Of a stretch of DNA of 64,000 nt, positions 1 to 11,111 are shown piece by piece. The DNA is from Dromiciops gliroides (Eukaryota > Chordata > Mammalia > Microbiotheria > Microbiotheriidae). The position numbers and the translations under genes were made by a program. Location: assembly GCF_019393635.1 (NCBI RefSeq), contig NC_057861.1, forward strand, positions 167,998,303 to 168,062,302. The letters run 5' to 3'. Position 1 is the stretch's first letter; the number at the start of each line of letters is the position of its first letter. The notes under the pieces were generated by a model. That model did no database searches, was not told where the DNA came from, and saw only the letters and a program-made list of their open reading frames with translations.

Positions 1-938
1 CATCATATCTGACCAAATACATTAAGTTCTTAGCAGAGAATGGTTTTGAACCATTGGCCCTTGTGTTATTGATTGAATGTATTTCCACTGCTATAGGCAT
101 GGTTATGTCAGTAGAGTGAGGATAATCAATGGGGATCCCCTATGTTTACCTGGTATCCTCCTGATGTCCAGAAAAGGTAGCATACCTCACAGACATATGG
201 AAGGACATGGAGAAGAGTTACATGGCAGGAGTAGGCAATCTGTATTATTTGATGGAACATTCACATTGAAAACATCACAGACCCATCTAAGTATATGTGA
301 TAAACCAAATACAAATTCTGAACTGTTGCACTCTGGACTGAATTGTTTGGGATGAGTTTAATCTATTATTTTGTTCTTTACCTAAGTATATGGCAATAGT
401 TTAAAATGTTAAATATCTCCGAAAAAATTTGTCTGCTGTCTAAAGATCAACTCAGTTCTATGCCCAAATGGTCATTATCATTAGGTTGGTCATTTGGCTT
501 GTAAGTTCCACAAGGTCCCACTAAAAATGGAACATTACTTTGACAGATCATTCTGTTTCTGCAAAGAATTAGCTAATTTGGTTCTTGTGTTGCATTTATT
601 ATCTATATTAGCTAATGGTACATTTGTCATAGGAATCATAAAATTTGGAGCCAAAAGGAGTTTGTTGGCAATATAATGGAGATTATTAAAAATAATTTAG
701 GTTATTGAATATCTTAATTTGTTAGAACTTTGCTAATAAAACCAAAGCATTAGGTGGAAGTTATTGGTTTGAGCCTATATTGACCAGTTAGCTTCATTTT
801 GTTTTACAGCCACAAACTTCATACTTAGGCCCAATCATCTGACAAACTTGGACTGTTGGTTGAAAAACAGATGGGGAAATGACTACAATTAAACAGTAAA
901 ACAGTAAAACATGTTCATCCTGTCCATGGTAGGTGACC
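1..938. other. Intergenic, nothing recognised
   Basis: No gene is supported. The two short open frames here (77-355 and 494-676, +) have no domain I recognise and no splice context. The AT-rich, slightly repetitive look suggests old interspersed-repeat sequence, but I cannot name a family. Confidence 0.5.
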
Positions 939-950
939 AGTATCATTTTC

Positions 951-1110
951 TTCTTCTTCTTCTTTTTTTTTTTGGTGAGGCAATTGGGGTTAAGTGACTT
1001 GCTAGTCACACAGCCAGTAAGTGTCAAGTGTCTGAGGCCGGATTTGAACTCAGGTCCTCCTGAATCCGGGGCCAGTGCTCTATCCACTGCACCAACCAGC
1101 TGCCCCCACT
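951..1110 (-). mobile_element. Marsupial tRNA-derived SINE
   Basis: Reverse-orientation copy: T-rich tail (951-975), then the complement of the internal tRNA-like promoter region, ending CAGCTGCCCCC. It is flanked by a 12-bp direct repeat AGTATCATTTTC at 939-950 and 1111-1122, which is the target-site duplication made by LINE-driven insertion. Confidence 0.92.
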
Positions 1111-1122
1111 AGTATCATTTTC

Positions 1123-2569
1123 ATAAGGGAAGGATAGAACATCCTAATACTTAATATATTGGTAATCAGGAGCACTCCTGCTCAGGTTGATGAGTTGCCC
1201 AAATAACTCAATGAGATAGTAAGGTAGGGTACTTCCAATGGAGCAGGCACGCACATTTGGCTCCTTGCTGAAGGACTTGTACTTTTGCTAGGAGGGGATG
1301 GCAAGAGCTTTGTTGATTTAATGAGTACCCCAAATCCACTAAATAAGACAACAGGAAGTGGATTGTTGTTATATTGGAGAACCTCCCATGGAAATGAACT
1401 TGGCCCCTTAATTTGCGGCATGTTTCTTATCTTGAGCTTCGACTGTCCCCAGTGACTGGTACTGTCTCCTGATGTTTCTACAAACAAGCAAAAGACAGTT
1501 CAGCAAAACCAACTAGCATATTATCTCTGTGATTCATGGTTGACTGAGCCCCATGAAGACAGGCTCTGATTGGAGAAACCAGCCTCTCTCTGAGAAATCC
1601 AAGGAGAAACAGCTATGTTCATTGCTGTCCAATTTCTATGGCAGAAGAAATAATAAGTGTTCTAAATCAGATATCCAAATTGTACACAGCATTTTTTCTA
1701 GAGAGACTCTGTTACCCATATTTAGGGGAAATCACAGACACGAGCTGTATCTAAGTGTTCTTTTAGAAATGTTTTTGGAGGTACCTAAGGGAGAAAATTA
1801 CCCCCACCCCATTTAAAAATCATTTCTAAGGATCAAACCAGAATCTACAAGTCCAGTCTCCTTTGCGGAGCCTCTGGGCCACAGGGTACATTATAGAGAC
1901 TCTAGGATATAACCTTGAAAACAAATGCAAGGCTTATACTCCAAGACAAATGAGCTAAAGACAGGTGGAGTAATTTCTCCTTGGCCCTCTTATAGGCCAT
2001 AGAGGGAGAATTTATCTGATAAGAATTCCTTCTTAGTCTCACTCAGCCAATCAGCCAAAAATTTGGTATTTGTACCCACAGTACTGAAGCATAGAAGGTA
2101 GTTACTAGGAACTCTAGTCACTAGGAACAATCAGAAAAGCTCAAGATGACCTTTCAGAAAGGCACATGTCCCTCAGAAAGGGGCCAAGTCCAGTTCTGTG
2201 GGAAATGCCTGTAGTATCATCAAATGGATTTGAGGGACTCATCAAACTTAGTAGGGATTCTCCAGATCACTCCTGTTACAGATTCCACTATAAGACATAT
2301 TCTTTTCCCAAATATGTTTTTTACAAAACCTGAATACGGTCTTTGTAAGAGGATAATAATGAAAAGGATAAAGAAAATACAGTAGAGCTGATAAAAATAA
2401 CTACAACATCTTTATTTGAATAGTAGGAAATATATATTTGAAGTCACCTTTTACAGGAAATACATTTTAATTCTGTACAATAACTTGATCAGTAAGGATA
2501 CTGTAGCTAAAATATTCTTTTTGTTACTGAGTCCCATGTGACATTCAAATTGCCTCTTCCAAGTCTTTG
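1123..2569. other. Intergenic, unassigned
   Basis: No gene supported. The minus-strand open frame 1182-1487 has no recognisable domain. The stretch includes a 43-nt segment (2064-2106) nearly identical to part of the L2 end at 3005-3047. Confidence 0.5.
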
Positions 2570-3062
2570 CACAGGGTGTACCCATGCCTGCAATGCCCTC
2601 TTTCCTCACCTCCTCCTTTCAGAAACCCTACCTTCCTTTAAGGCTCACCTCAAGTGCCACCTACTTTCAGAAATCTCCAGTTATCGATGCCATCCTTCCC
2701 CCATTATATAGTGTTTATTTTATTTGGGGTTTACTTTGTTTTGTCAGATTTTATTGGTGCCTCTTGCTTTCTCATCATATTTTTCACTAAATAACCCTTC
2801 TCCCCAACCCAGTGAGCCTTCTCTTGTAACAAAGGTGATTGATTAAATAAACAACAAAAACTAGTTCTACTAAGTCAGTCATCACAGAGACCATATATGA
2901 TGCTGTATGCATTTTATTTTATTATCTATCCTATACTTCTCTGCAAACATTTTATATCTTTCTCCAATAGACTGTAAGCTCCTTGTGGGTAGGGACTATT
3001 CCTCTGGTATTTGTATCCACAGTACTGAGGCATAGAAGGTAGTTACTTAATGCTTGTTGATG
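2570..3062 (+). mobile_element. L2 LINE 3' end
   Basis: Matches the L2 3' untranslated region as known from mammals: a CTGCAATGCCCTCTTTCCTC-like start, the segment around AAGGCTCACCTCAAGTGCCACC (2640-2661), then GACTGTAAGCTCCTTGTGGG at about 2970 and the terminal short-repeat region near 3040-3060. Old and diverged. Confidence 0.75.
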
Positions 3063-3384
3063 GTTAATAATGGATATTGTTTTCTGGACCTGTAATTTCA
3101 TTAGTGTAGGGAACTAACCAATGCAAATAGGCATTATGTCAATACTTTATAGTCTTAGAGAATAAACTAAGTAACTGAGAGTATACAGGAACTGAGCACA
3201 GTCACATGCATTTTGAAGTCGATAGTAGCTGTTAGATGCAGGATTTGGATTTAGATCTTCCTGAAAATTATGTCAGCCTTCAATCCATTATTCCTAGCAG
3301 CCAGTCAATAATGGATGATATTTCTTGATATTATAGGCTTTTGAATAAAAGAACTTAAGTGCTACTTGTGATCTAGCTTCTTCA

Positions 3385-3570
3385 AATCTCTAATTGCATT
3401 TCATACCTCTCCTATACAATTATTACATTCCAATTTGTAATATAGTTATATGTGTCCTTCCCTGTCTTATCAACCCTACTATCATTTAAATTTCCTGAAG
3501 GCATCTTTGTACAGGCATCTTCTACAATGCCTCTTGCCCATAATAAGTGCTGAATAAAAGTTCTTTGAAT
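3385..3570 (+). mobile_element. L2 LINE 3' end, degraded
   Basis: A weak second L2 tail: TTTCCTGAAGGCATCTTTG and ACAATGCCTCTTGCCCATAA, followed by AGTGCTGAATAAAAG, the usual L2 terminal pattern. More diverged than the neighbouring copy. The stretch 3063-3384 holds nothing I can name apart from a faint SINE-like patch at about 3195-3300. Confidence 0.5.
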
Positions 3571-3687
3571 TTTATTTGGTACCTTCTATGCATGAACTAA
3601 AGAACCCAATAATTGTATTTAATTCCAAGCTTCAAGATTTCTATGGCAATTCACCTCAACTATATAACTTCTAAAAAGTGACTGAAA

Positions 3688-3838
3688 GGGGGCAGTTAGG
3701 TGGCACAGTGGATAGAGCACCAGCCCTGGATTCAGGAGGACCTGAGTTCAAATCCGGCCTCAGATACTTGACACTTACTAGCTGTGTGACCTTGGGCAAG
3801 TCACTTAACCCTCATTGTCACATAAAAAAAATTAAATT
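3688..3838 (+). mobile_element. Marsupial tRNA-derived SINE
   Basis: Forward copy: GGGCAGTTAGGTGGCACAGT start, tRNA-like B box region GAGTTCAAATCC, body to CACTTAACCCTCATTG and an A-rich tail. It has a 14-bp target-site duplication, AAAAGTGACTGAAA, at 3674-3687 and 3839-3852, so the insertion is fairly recent. Confidence 0.93.
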
Positions 3839-3934
3839 AAAAGTGACTGAAAAAACCAAATACCACATTCCTGTTCCTAAAGGAAACTTGAGCTAATCAA
3901 AATTTATAAAAACTGCCAGCTCAGTTATAATTTC

Positions 3935-4214
3935 TCCTCCTTCCCTCCCATTCTTCCTCCCTCCCTCCTTCCTTCTTTTTTTAAAAAAGGAAATGGATAG
4001 TTTCTTTTGATTGTGTTTCACTAGTTGTTTTCCATTTCTGAAAAAAGTTAACATTTATTATCAATTTTGTTAACTTATGTAAAATCCTTTAATTCAGGAT
4101 ACCTTAACTTTTCCCCCTTTTCATTCATTCATTCTTTCTTTCTATCTATCTATCTTTCTTTTCTTTTCTTTTCTTTTTTCTTTTCTCTTCTTTTCTTTTC
4201 TTCTTTTTTTTTTT
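3935..4214 (+). repeat. Pyrimidine-rich simple repeats
   Basis: Two T/C tracts, 3935-3980 (TCCCTCC-type) and about 4115-4214 (TCTA then TTTTC units). The long strings of Phe and Ser in the open frame across it are a by-product of this composition. Confidence 0.8.
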
Positions 4215-4392
4215 GCATCAGAGACCCAAGTTACAGTCTGGTAAAGTCTATGGACTTCTCAGAATAATGTTTTTAAATGAATAAAATAAAATTCCTAGGA
4301 TTATAAAGGAAACCAATTACAATGATGTGCAGTTAGCCAAAATATTTTTTTAAAAAAAGTTCATGGATGCCAGGTTAAGGACCCCTTCTTTA
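4215..4392 (+). mobile_element. Ancient hAT-like non-autonomous DNA element, copy 1
   Basis: Contains CTCAGAATAATGTTTTTAAA followed by a segment ending CAGGTTAAGGACCCC. The same element recurs at about 24425 and 57346. The best copy shows short inverted ends of the type CAGGG(G)TTCTT. Assignment to hAT is by end sequence only; the exact family is uncertain. Confidence 0.55.
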
Positions 4393-4559
4393 TAATTAGT
4401 TTTAACAATGATAAAATAAACAGTTCCTATTTGTTGACATATAAAGCCTGGATTTTGTAATCTCTAGAGCACTTGAATTTATTTATAGCCATGGTAGAAT
4501 TAGAAGGCAGTGGGGATATCAGATGTACTATTAAATTTGTCTTAAGTACATCATCATTC

Positions 4560-4640
4560 CATTAAATTTAACTCAACAAACATTTATCAAGGTGCTTACT
4601 AGAAGTAAAGGCATTGACATTCTATTTTTATTGGGAAAAA
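4560..4640 (-). mobile_element. L2-like tail fragment
   Basis: AACTCAACAAACATTTATC is the reverse complement of the terminal L2 pattern (AAATGTTTGTTGAGTT). Only about 70 nt are recognisable. Confidence 0.4.
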
Positions 4641-5039
4641 AAGGTGAATGAACTTTCATTTCAATAGTTCTTTTTCTTAGATTCTAATGAAAATTGTGAA
4701 AATACTTACCACCCAGGGAGGGTGGCTATTCAATCCAGGACCAGAAATCTTCTGTATAGAATAGAGGATATCCTTTACCAAGAAAATACAAAGCTTCCTT
4801 GGAATTTTGAACAGACAAGGAATTTCTATGTTCAAGGTGTATTATTTCTATAATTAATCCAGAATGTGTCTGGTTCTTTTTTTTCCTGACTAGCAAGGTC
4901 ATTTCTTAGGTCAGTCAGGGAGAAAGAGACTGTACCAGTGATTTGCTTTTATCAGTTCAAGGGGAGGTAACCATAAGTGGGTGAAAAAAATAGCTGACTT
5001 TAGTAGAGTGGCTTGTCAAGAAGTGCTCAGCTTCAAACT

Positions 5040-5565
5040 GTGGATCATTGACTTTTATCATTTATTTATTTATTTATATTATTTTCTAGTTATATGTAGA
5101 GATAGTTTTCAACATTAGTTTTTATAAGATTTCTAGTTTCACATTTTTCTCCCTCCCTTCCCTTCCTCCCCCCTCCCCAAGACAGCAAGTAATCTGATAT
5201 AGGTTATATATGTACAATCACATTAAACATATCTCTGCATTAGCCATACTGTGAAAGAAGAATCAGAGCTAAAGGGAAAAACCTCAAAAAAGGAAAACAA
5301 AGAACATGGAAATATTATGCTTCAATCTGCATCTAGATTCCACAGTTCTTTTTTTTTTTATTTGGAGAACATTTTCTATCATGAGTCCTTTGGAACTATC
5401 TTGGACCATTGTATTGCTGAGAAGAGTCAAGTTTAACACAGTTGATCAAAACACAATGTTGTTGATACTGTGTACAATGTTCTTCTGGTTCTGCTCATCT
5501 CACTCAGCTCATCAGTTCATGTGAGTTCTTCCAGATTTCTCTGAAATCCACTCGCTCATCATTTC
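5040..5565 (-). mobile_element. L1 LINE 3' end fragment (marsupial type)
   Basis: Read on the minus strand, this begins with the end of ORF2 (complement of CTCGCTCATCATTTCTTCAC at 5550-5569) and runs into the 3' untranslated region, with the purine-rich tract seen here as CCCTCCCTTCCCTTCCTCCC near 5150. The same segment recurs at 42570-42885 and, older, at 20005-20300 and 33436-33965. Confidence 0.7.
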
Positions 5566-5574
5566 TTCACATTG

Positions 5575-5715
5575 ATTTTTTTAAAACTTTGTGTTCTAAA
5601 TTTTCTTCCTCCCTACTTCCTCAACCCCATCCCCCCATGGAATCAAGCAAGTCAATATAAGTCATACATGTGCAGTTTTACCAAGCATCTTCACATTAGT
5701 CGAGTTGATGACCAA
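5575..5715 (-). mobile_element. Second L1 3' untranslated fragment
   Basis: Repeats part of the preceding element: TTCTAAATTTTCTTCCTCCC and AAGTCATACATGTGCAGTTT are diverged versions of the sequence at about 5135-5215. It is either a separate insertion or a truncated tandem copy. Confidence 0.55.
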
Positions 5716-6975
5716 AATAAGAGCCTAGACACCTTCTTCCAAGAAATTGTAAGGGAAAATTGCCCTGATATTCTAGAAGCAGAAGGTAAAATAGAAATTG
5801 AAAGAATCTACCAATCACCTCCAGAAAGAGATCCAAAAAGGAAAACTTCCAGGAATATTATAGCCAAATTCCATAGATCCCAGGTCAAGGAGAAAATATT
5901 GCAAGCAGCGAGAAAAAAAGGAATTCAGATACTGTGGAGCCACAGTTAGGATAACACAAGATCTAGCAGCTTCTACATTAAAGGACCGGAGGGCATGGAA
6001 TATTATATTCTAGAGGGCAAAGGAACTGGGACTACAACCTAAAATAATCTACCCAGCAAAAATGAGTATAATGTTTCAGGGGGGAAAATGGGACTTCAAT
6101 GAAAAAGAGGACTTTCAGGTATTTGTGATGAAAATACTTGAACTGAATAGAAAATTTGACTTTCAAATACAATACCCTAGAGAAACATAAAAAGGTAAAC
6201 AGGAAAAAGAAATCATGAGGGACATTAAAAGGTTAAACTGTTCACATTCTTATGTGAGAAGATAATACTTCCAACTCATAAGAACTTTCTCAGTATTAGG
6301 GCAGCTAAAAGGAATATACTTAGAGGGCAAAGGTGTGAATTGAATATGAAGGGATCATATCTGTAAAGCATTTATCTTTGTTTTTTGTGGGGCAGGCAGG
6401 GTGGGGTGGCTTATGTCTGGGGCTGGATTTGGGCCCGGGGCCTCCTGAGTCCAGGGCTGGTGCTTTGTCCAATGTGTCACCTAGCAGACCCATGATGACA
6501 TCTTTAAAATAAAGTTAAGGGGTAAGAGAAATGCACTGGAAGAAAGGAAAAGGGAGAGGTAGAAGGGTATTAAAAAAGCTCACATAAAAGAAACAAGAAA
6601 AAGCTTATGGAGTAGAGGGGAAAATGGGTAAGGAGTGGGGGAGTGAGTGAGCCTTACTTTCATCAGAATTGGCTCAAAGAGGGAATAACATAAACACTCA
6701 AGTGGTATAGTAATATATTTTGCCCTGAGGGAAAGTGGGAGGGGGAGGGGAAAAGGAGGGAGAGGTGAAGGAAGGGAGGGCAGATTGGGGCAGGGGGCAG
6801 TTAAAAGCAAAACACTTTTGAGGAGGGATAGGGTGAAAGATAGAGAATGGAGTAAATATAACGGGGAGGGAATAGGATGGAGGGTAATACAGTTAGCAAT
6901 AGTAACTATGAAAGAAATGATGAGCAGGATACCATCAGAAGGTCATATGAAAAATGCAAACCATCACCAGGGGAA
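5716..6975 (+). mobile_element. L1 ORF1-bearing LINE, half-L1-like (HAL1-type), decayed
   Basis: The frame 5572-5949 includes an L1 ORF1 RNA-binding core: residues resembling TFFQEIVRENCPDILEAEGK, then NPKR-like DPKRKTSRNIIAKFHRSQVK. After a frame change at about 5945, the segment near 5945-6180 reads as the ORF1 C-terminal domain (LAASTLKDRRAW, then YPAK). No reverse-transcriptase ORF follows. Instead there is a purine-rich 3' region (6520-6980). ORF1 without ORF2 is the layout of half-L1 elements. A SINE is inserted at 6383-6496. The frame is broken more than once, so this is a dead copy. Confidence 0.65.
6383..6496 (-). mobile_element. Truncated marsupial SINE inside the LINE
   Basis: Reverse SINE remnant ending CCAGGGCTGGTGCTTTGTCC then CACCTAGCAG. 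It lacks most of the 3' half and interrupts the 3' region of the half-L1-like element, so it is younger than that element. Confidence 0.65.
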
Positions 6976-7077
6976 GAACTGATGATATTTGAATACAGAT
7001 TGAAGTATAATTTTATTTGTTAGTTCTTCTTTCTAAAGTTATTCTGTCTATTTTCTGGATCATTGACTTTTAAAGCC

Positions 7078-7285
7078 CCATGTCCAGAGGCAGCCTGGCC
7101 CAATATCTTGAAATCAGGATGACCTGAATTCAAATCCAACTACTGGTACCTACAGCTTTTTGACTCTGGATAGCTCTGCAAGAGTGTAAATTGCAAAACA
7201 CTTAGTAGTCAATTTGCATTAGTAGAGGGAATTTCTAAACCTCACTTTTCCTGCCCTGATGAAATCACATGTCCAGACCAAAATA
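7078..7285 (+). mobile_element. Marsupial SINE with a different 3' half (third family)
   Basis: tRNA-like front (AATTCAAATCC at about 7129) but a 3' part reading CATTAGTAGAGGGAATTTC and CCTGATGAAATCACATGTCC. The same 3' half is seen at about 41505-41708 and, more weakly, at 20668-20880 and 35836-36072, which defines a third tRNA-derived SINE type in this window. Confidence 0.6.
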
Positions 7286-7409
7286 ACAATAACACGATAA
7301 TAATACCTTGTACTGAGTAACTGAGCACTCTTGGATCACTGAATTCTAAAACTTTAGAGCTGAAGGAACTTTTCCCAATTATGCATTCTAAACTTCTTAG
7401 TTTATAGAT

Positions 7410-7670
7410 TTACAGGCCCAATGGATAGAATGTTGGATTTCAAGTCAGGAAGACCTGAGTTCAAATCCAGCCTCAGATACTTACTGTGTGATGCTGAGCA
7501 AGTCATTTAACCTCTGTTGCCCTCAGTTTTTTAATCCACAAATGGGGGTAATAATAGCAGTGCTTGATTCCCAGGGCTGTTGTGAGGATAAAATAAGGAA
7601 ATGTTTTTACAAATTTTTTTTGTACTTTGTAAACCTTAAGGCAATATATAAATGCTACCTAATATGCTAT
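7410..7670 (+). mobile_element. MIR-type CORE-SINE
   Basis: Classic MIR order: GAGTTCAAATCCAGCCTCAG, GAGCAAGTCATTTAACCTCT, then AATGGGGGTAATAATAG, GGCTGTTGTGAGGAT and a tail region. Diverged, no target duplication visible. Confidence 0.8.
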
Positions 7671-7734
7671 TATTACTTTAGATGAAGAAACTGAGGTCCA
7701 GAAAAGTTAGTCATTGACTTATTGCATTGTTATC

Positions 7735-7990
7735 ATTGAGGCAGTTAAGTGGCAGTGGATAGAGTACTATACCTGGAGTCAGGAAGACCTGAGATCAAAT
7801 CCAGCCTCAGACATTTATTAGCTGTGTGACTTTGGGCAAGTCAGTTAAGCCTGTTGGCCTCAGTTTCCCCATCCATAAAACTGTACCTACTTACCTGGGT
7901 TGTTGTGAAGATCAACTTAGGTGATATTTTGTAAGGTCCTTAGTACAGTGCCTAGCACATAATAGATATTTAGCATGTGCTTCTTTCCTT
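7735..7990 (+). mobile_element. MIR-type CORE-SINE
   Basis: Second MIR-like copy in tandem with the previous one: CAGTGGATAGAGTACTATAC front, GGGCAAGTCAGTTAAGCCTG, GGGTTGTTGTGAAGATC, and CAGTGCCTAGCACATAATAG at the 3' end. Confidence 0.8.
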
Positions 7991-8609
7991 CCTTCCTACT
8001 TAGTAACTGCTAGGACTAGGACTAAGGTCTTCTAATTCTCAGGTCAGTGTTCTTTCTACTATTCCATCTTCACTCAAAGTTAGATTAAATATGGCTCACA
8101 GAGTGATGAATGCAAAAACCTATGGAACTTTTTATTTCTTTGTGTATGTATGTTTTTAAAGGATGCATTTTCAGGCAATAACATCCAGTTAAATGTTTTT
8201 AATTTTAATCATTTAATCCAACAAATAAGAGAGCTAACCAAATACTGCTGTTAAGTAGAGATGCTTATAATTGAGTTTCCAGAATGAGCATTCTGATGTA
8301 TATGGTCACACTGAGAGCAATGTTTCTTTTTTTTAAACTATATCCATTTTATTGACCACAAATGTTTTTAAATTGTACCTTCTCTACCCCCCACCCCCAT
8401 TATAATGTCCCTGTGAGGTATCCTGGTAACTTAATGAAGAAAACTTCTATGTTATAATTAATGGGTATAAAAATAAAGTCCCAAAGGTTACTCCTGAATA
8501 GATCTCGGATATTTTTGTGGAACTAAGATAGAGAAGGACTAAGCAAAAGAGACCACCCATGATTGCCTGATACTATTAGGTAGCAAAACAGTACAATGTA
8601 ATACAATAC

Positions 8610-8990
8610 AATACAATACATATTTATTAAGCATCTACTATGTGACAGACACTGTGCTAAGCACTGGGGATATAAATAAGAAAAAGACAGTCCTTGTCCT
8701 CAAAGAGCTTACAATCTAATGGGAAGACAACATACAAAAGGAAGCTGAAAAATGTGTGTGAGGGTTGGGGTGGAAGGTACCTGGGGCAAGGGGACATGAT
8801 GATGGTGGAGTTAAATCCAAGGAGTACAGCTGGAAGGAAATGAAGAGCTGATTGGATTTCTGAGTCCTCTTTAAATCTGGGCTTTGAAAGGAATTTTTTG
8901 CTCCTACTTGTAGAGGGATAGAGGCTACTGTTTCTCTGATGAAGATGGAACTGGTGAAGTTTGAGGATCAAAACTGATGCAAATCCCTTT
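8610..8990 (-). mobile_element. L2-like LINE 3' end
   Basis: ATTTATTAAGCATCTACTAT, then CACTGTGCTAAGCACTGGGG and CTCAAAGAGCTTACAATCTA, is the reverse complement of the L2 3' end. The right part beyond about 8750 is less clear and may belong to the same element. Confidence 0.65.
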
Positions 8991-9660
8991 ATATAAAGAA
9001 AACTCCTTTATGAAATTCATTTATAATGCAGATGTCGAACACAGGTGAAGGTGGGGATGAAAGACATTTTGCCAATTGAAATGTCATATAAGCCTGGCTT
9101 TCACCAACTTTTTAGACCTCAAATAATAGTTATGGGGACACACAGGTCAGCTTTCACTTCAGTCTTATGCCAACCTTGGTTTGCTACTCCTCCTCCCCCC
9201 ACCAGCTTTTTCTAGCTCCTCACTAGACCTAATTCCACAGCAGAAATAGATTTGTGTATATATTTTTGCTTACTTGCTGTTCTTTTTTGTTTGTTTGTTT
9301 TTTGTTAACCGCTACCTACGTGGACAAGGGACAGAAGGGATAGGATTTAAGAAGTATGGTAAGACATACCCATCAGTAACAAGCCTCAAGTATAGATGTA
9401 GTTAGATAAAAGGGTAACTATTTGGAATTGGATTAAAAGGTTTGGATTCCATCTTTTGGTGTTGCTGATCTCTTTCTTATCTCCTCTCATTTCTTACATC
9501 ACTCTTGACAGACATACAAAATGCCAACCTTTCCTGGAAGGATCTTAGGGTCCTCAGTAGTACTTCTGAAGGGTCACATATTAAAGGAAGCTAACCAGTT
9601 CCAAGGGTGGTAGATGGAAGTGTGATGAGCTTAGGGAAAGGATGGTTCATACAGAAGAGC
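8991..9660. other. Intergenic, nothing recognised
   Basis: No gene, no clear repeat. Contains only a short T/G-rich run near 9280-9300. Confidence 0.5.
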
Positions 9661-9662
9661 TT

Positions 9663-9903
9663 ACAGGCAGTATGATGTAGGAAACTTGGGTTCCTATCCC
9701 AGCTTTGACACTTACTAGCTGTATAATTTTAAGCAAGTTATTTCACCTCTTCCAATTTCCTTTTATGTGTTGTCTATTCTCACTAGAATATAAGCCCATT
9801 GAGGGCAGGAATTATCTTTCTTTCTACTTGTCCTTGTATTCCCAGAGTTTAGCACACAATGCCTGGCACATAGTAAGTGTTTAATAAATGCTTATTGACT
9901 GGT
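9663..9903 (+). mobile_element. MIR fragment followed by L2 3' end
   Basis: 9663-9770 reads as a MIR front (CACTTACTAGCTGTATAATT). 9780-9903 reads as the L2 end (ACTAGAATATAAGCCCATTG, CCTGGCACATAGTAAGTG, AATAAATGCTTATTGAC). A weak L2 tail in the other orientation lies at 10030-10080. Confidence 0.75.
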
Positions 9904-10487
9904 TTAAGCATTAGTTTCCTTGTCTGCAAAATGGAGATTGTATTACCTTGACAATTTTTCCTCCTGGGTTGTTGTGAGGAAAGCATGTTGTATATTTTAA
10001 AGTAGTATGGAAATGTGACTTACTTTTAATCAACAGATATTTGTTGAATGTCTTCTCTGTGCAAGACAATTCCTTAGCCTTTCTTCCTTACTATTCTTCT
10101 ATCAATATACAAATATGCTTTGGAAAAGTATAGATTGTAAAGACATTTTAGTGTTGGTGGTGTAAGGGTTTTGAGTAGCTCTTAGTGGTAGCAAATTAAT
10201 TCTTTTTTGATACCACAGGATTTTTTAGAAATAAGAACAAGTCACCTGTAAATAGAGTTATCTTTTTTTGCCCATGTTTAACATTTTTTGGTAATATTGT
10301 TATCGCAAGCAGCCTACCTAGTGCTCCTTCCTTTTCCTATTAAAATACTGAATTTAATAAATATAAATTCAACTACTTGATATTGTCATCTATATTAGTT
10401 CACTTGCAGATATATCTTGCACCCATCAGCTGTTCAACATATTTCCTTTATTGCCTCAAAACAGTTTGGAGGTGTCTATCCTTTTTT

Positions 10488-10640
10488 GTTTTGTTTTGTT
10501 TTTGCGGGGCAATGGGGGTTAAGTGACTTGCCCAGGGTCACACAGCTAGTAAGTGTCAAGTGTCTGAAGCCAGATTTGAACTCAGGAATTCCTGAATCCA
10601 GGGCCGGGTGCTTCACCCACTGCGCCACCTAGCTGCCCCC
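10488..10640 (-). mobile_element. Marsupial tRNA-derived SINE
   Basis: T-rich tail then GGGGCAATGGGGGTTAAGTG through to CACCTAGCTGCCCCC. Flanked by a 17-bp duplication GGTGTCTATYCTTTTTT (10471-10487 and 10641-10657) with one mismatch. Confidence 0.93.
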
Positions 10641-10830
10641 GGTGTCTATTCTTTTTTGAAAACTTCCTTCTAAGCCTTGTCTTAAGAATCAGGAAGCAGT
10701 AGGTGAAAGATGCAGAGACAAATTTAGGTTTGAATCATATAAAGAAAAGCTTTCTAATAATTAGTGCTAACCAGAATTGGGATGAGGTGCTTCAGGAGGC
10801 AGTGGTCTACAAATGGTCTAGAATATCACT

Positions 10831-11103
10831 TTTTGTTGTTGTTGTTGTTGTCATTCAGCTGTTTCCATTGTGTCTAACTCTTCATGACCCCATTTGGGGT
10901 TTACTTGGCAAAGATACTGAAATGGTTTGCCATTTCCTTTTTCCAGCTTATTTTGCAGATGAACAAATGGAAACAAACAGGGTTAAGTGAATTGCCCACA
11001 GTCACACAGCTACTTCTCGTCTGAGGTCAGATTTGAACTTCAGGATGATATGTCTTCCTGACTCCAGTCAGGGCACTCTATCCACTTCAAAACCTAGATG
11101 CCC
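10831..11103 (-). mobile_element. Long marsupial SINE (MAR1/WSINE-like), full length
   Basis: Reverse copy with GTTGTTGTTGTTGTTGTC tail, TTGGCAAAGATACTGAAATG, GTTTGCCATTTCC, then the complement of the tRNA-like head. An 8-bp duplication ATATCACT flanks it (10823-10830, 11104-11111). Confidence 0.85.
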
Positions 11104-11111
11104 ATATCACT

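Noticed and set aside
1182-1487. Minus-strand open frame of 101 codons in the 5' flank
   Set aside because: No recognisable domain, no splice context, and no support beyond length.
3678-3896. Recurrent open frames containing [11 protein letters not shown] or [13 protein letters not shown] (also 10417-10632, 29874-30240, 38206-38415, 52290-52625)
   Set aside because: These are translations of the tRNA-derived SINE in either strand, not protein-coding genes.
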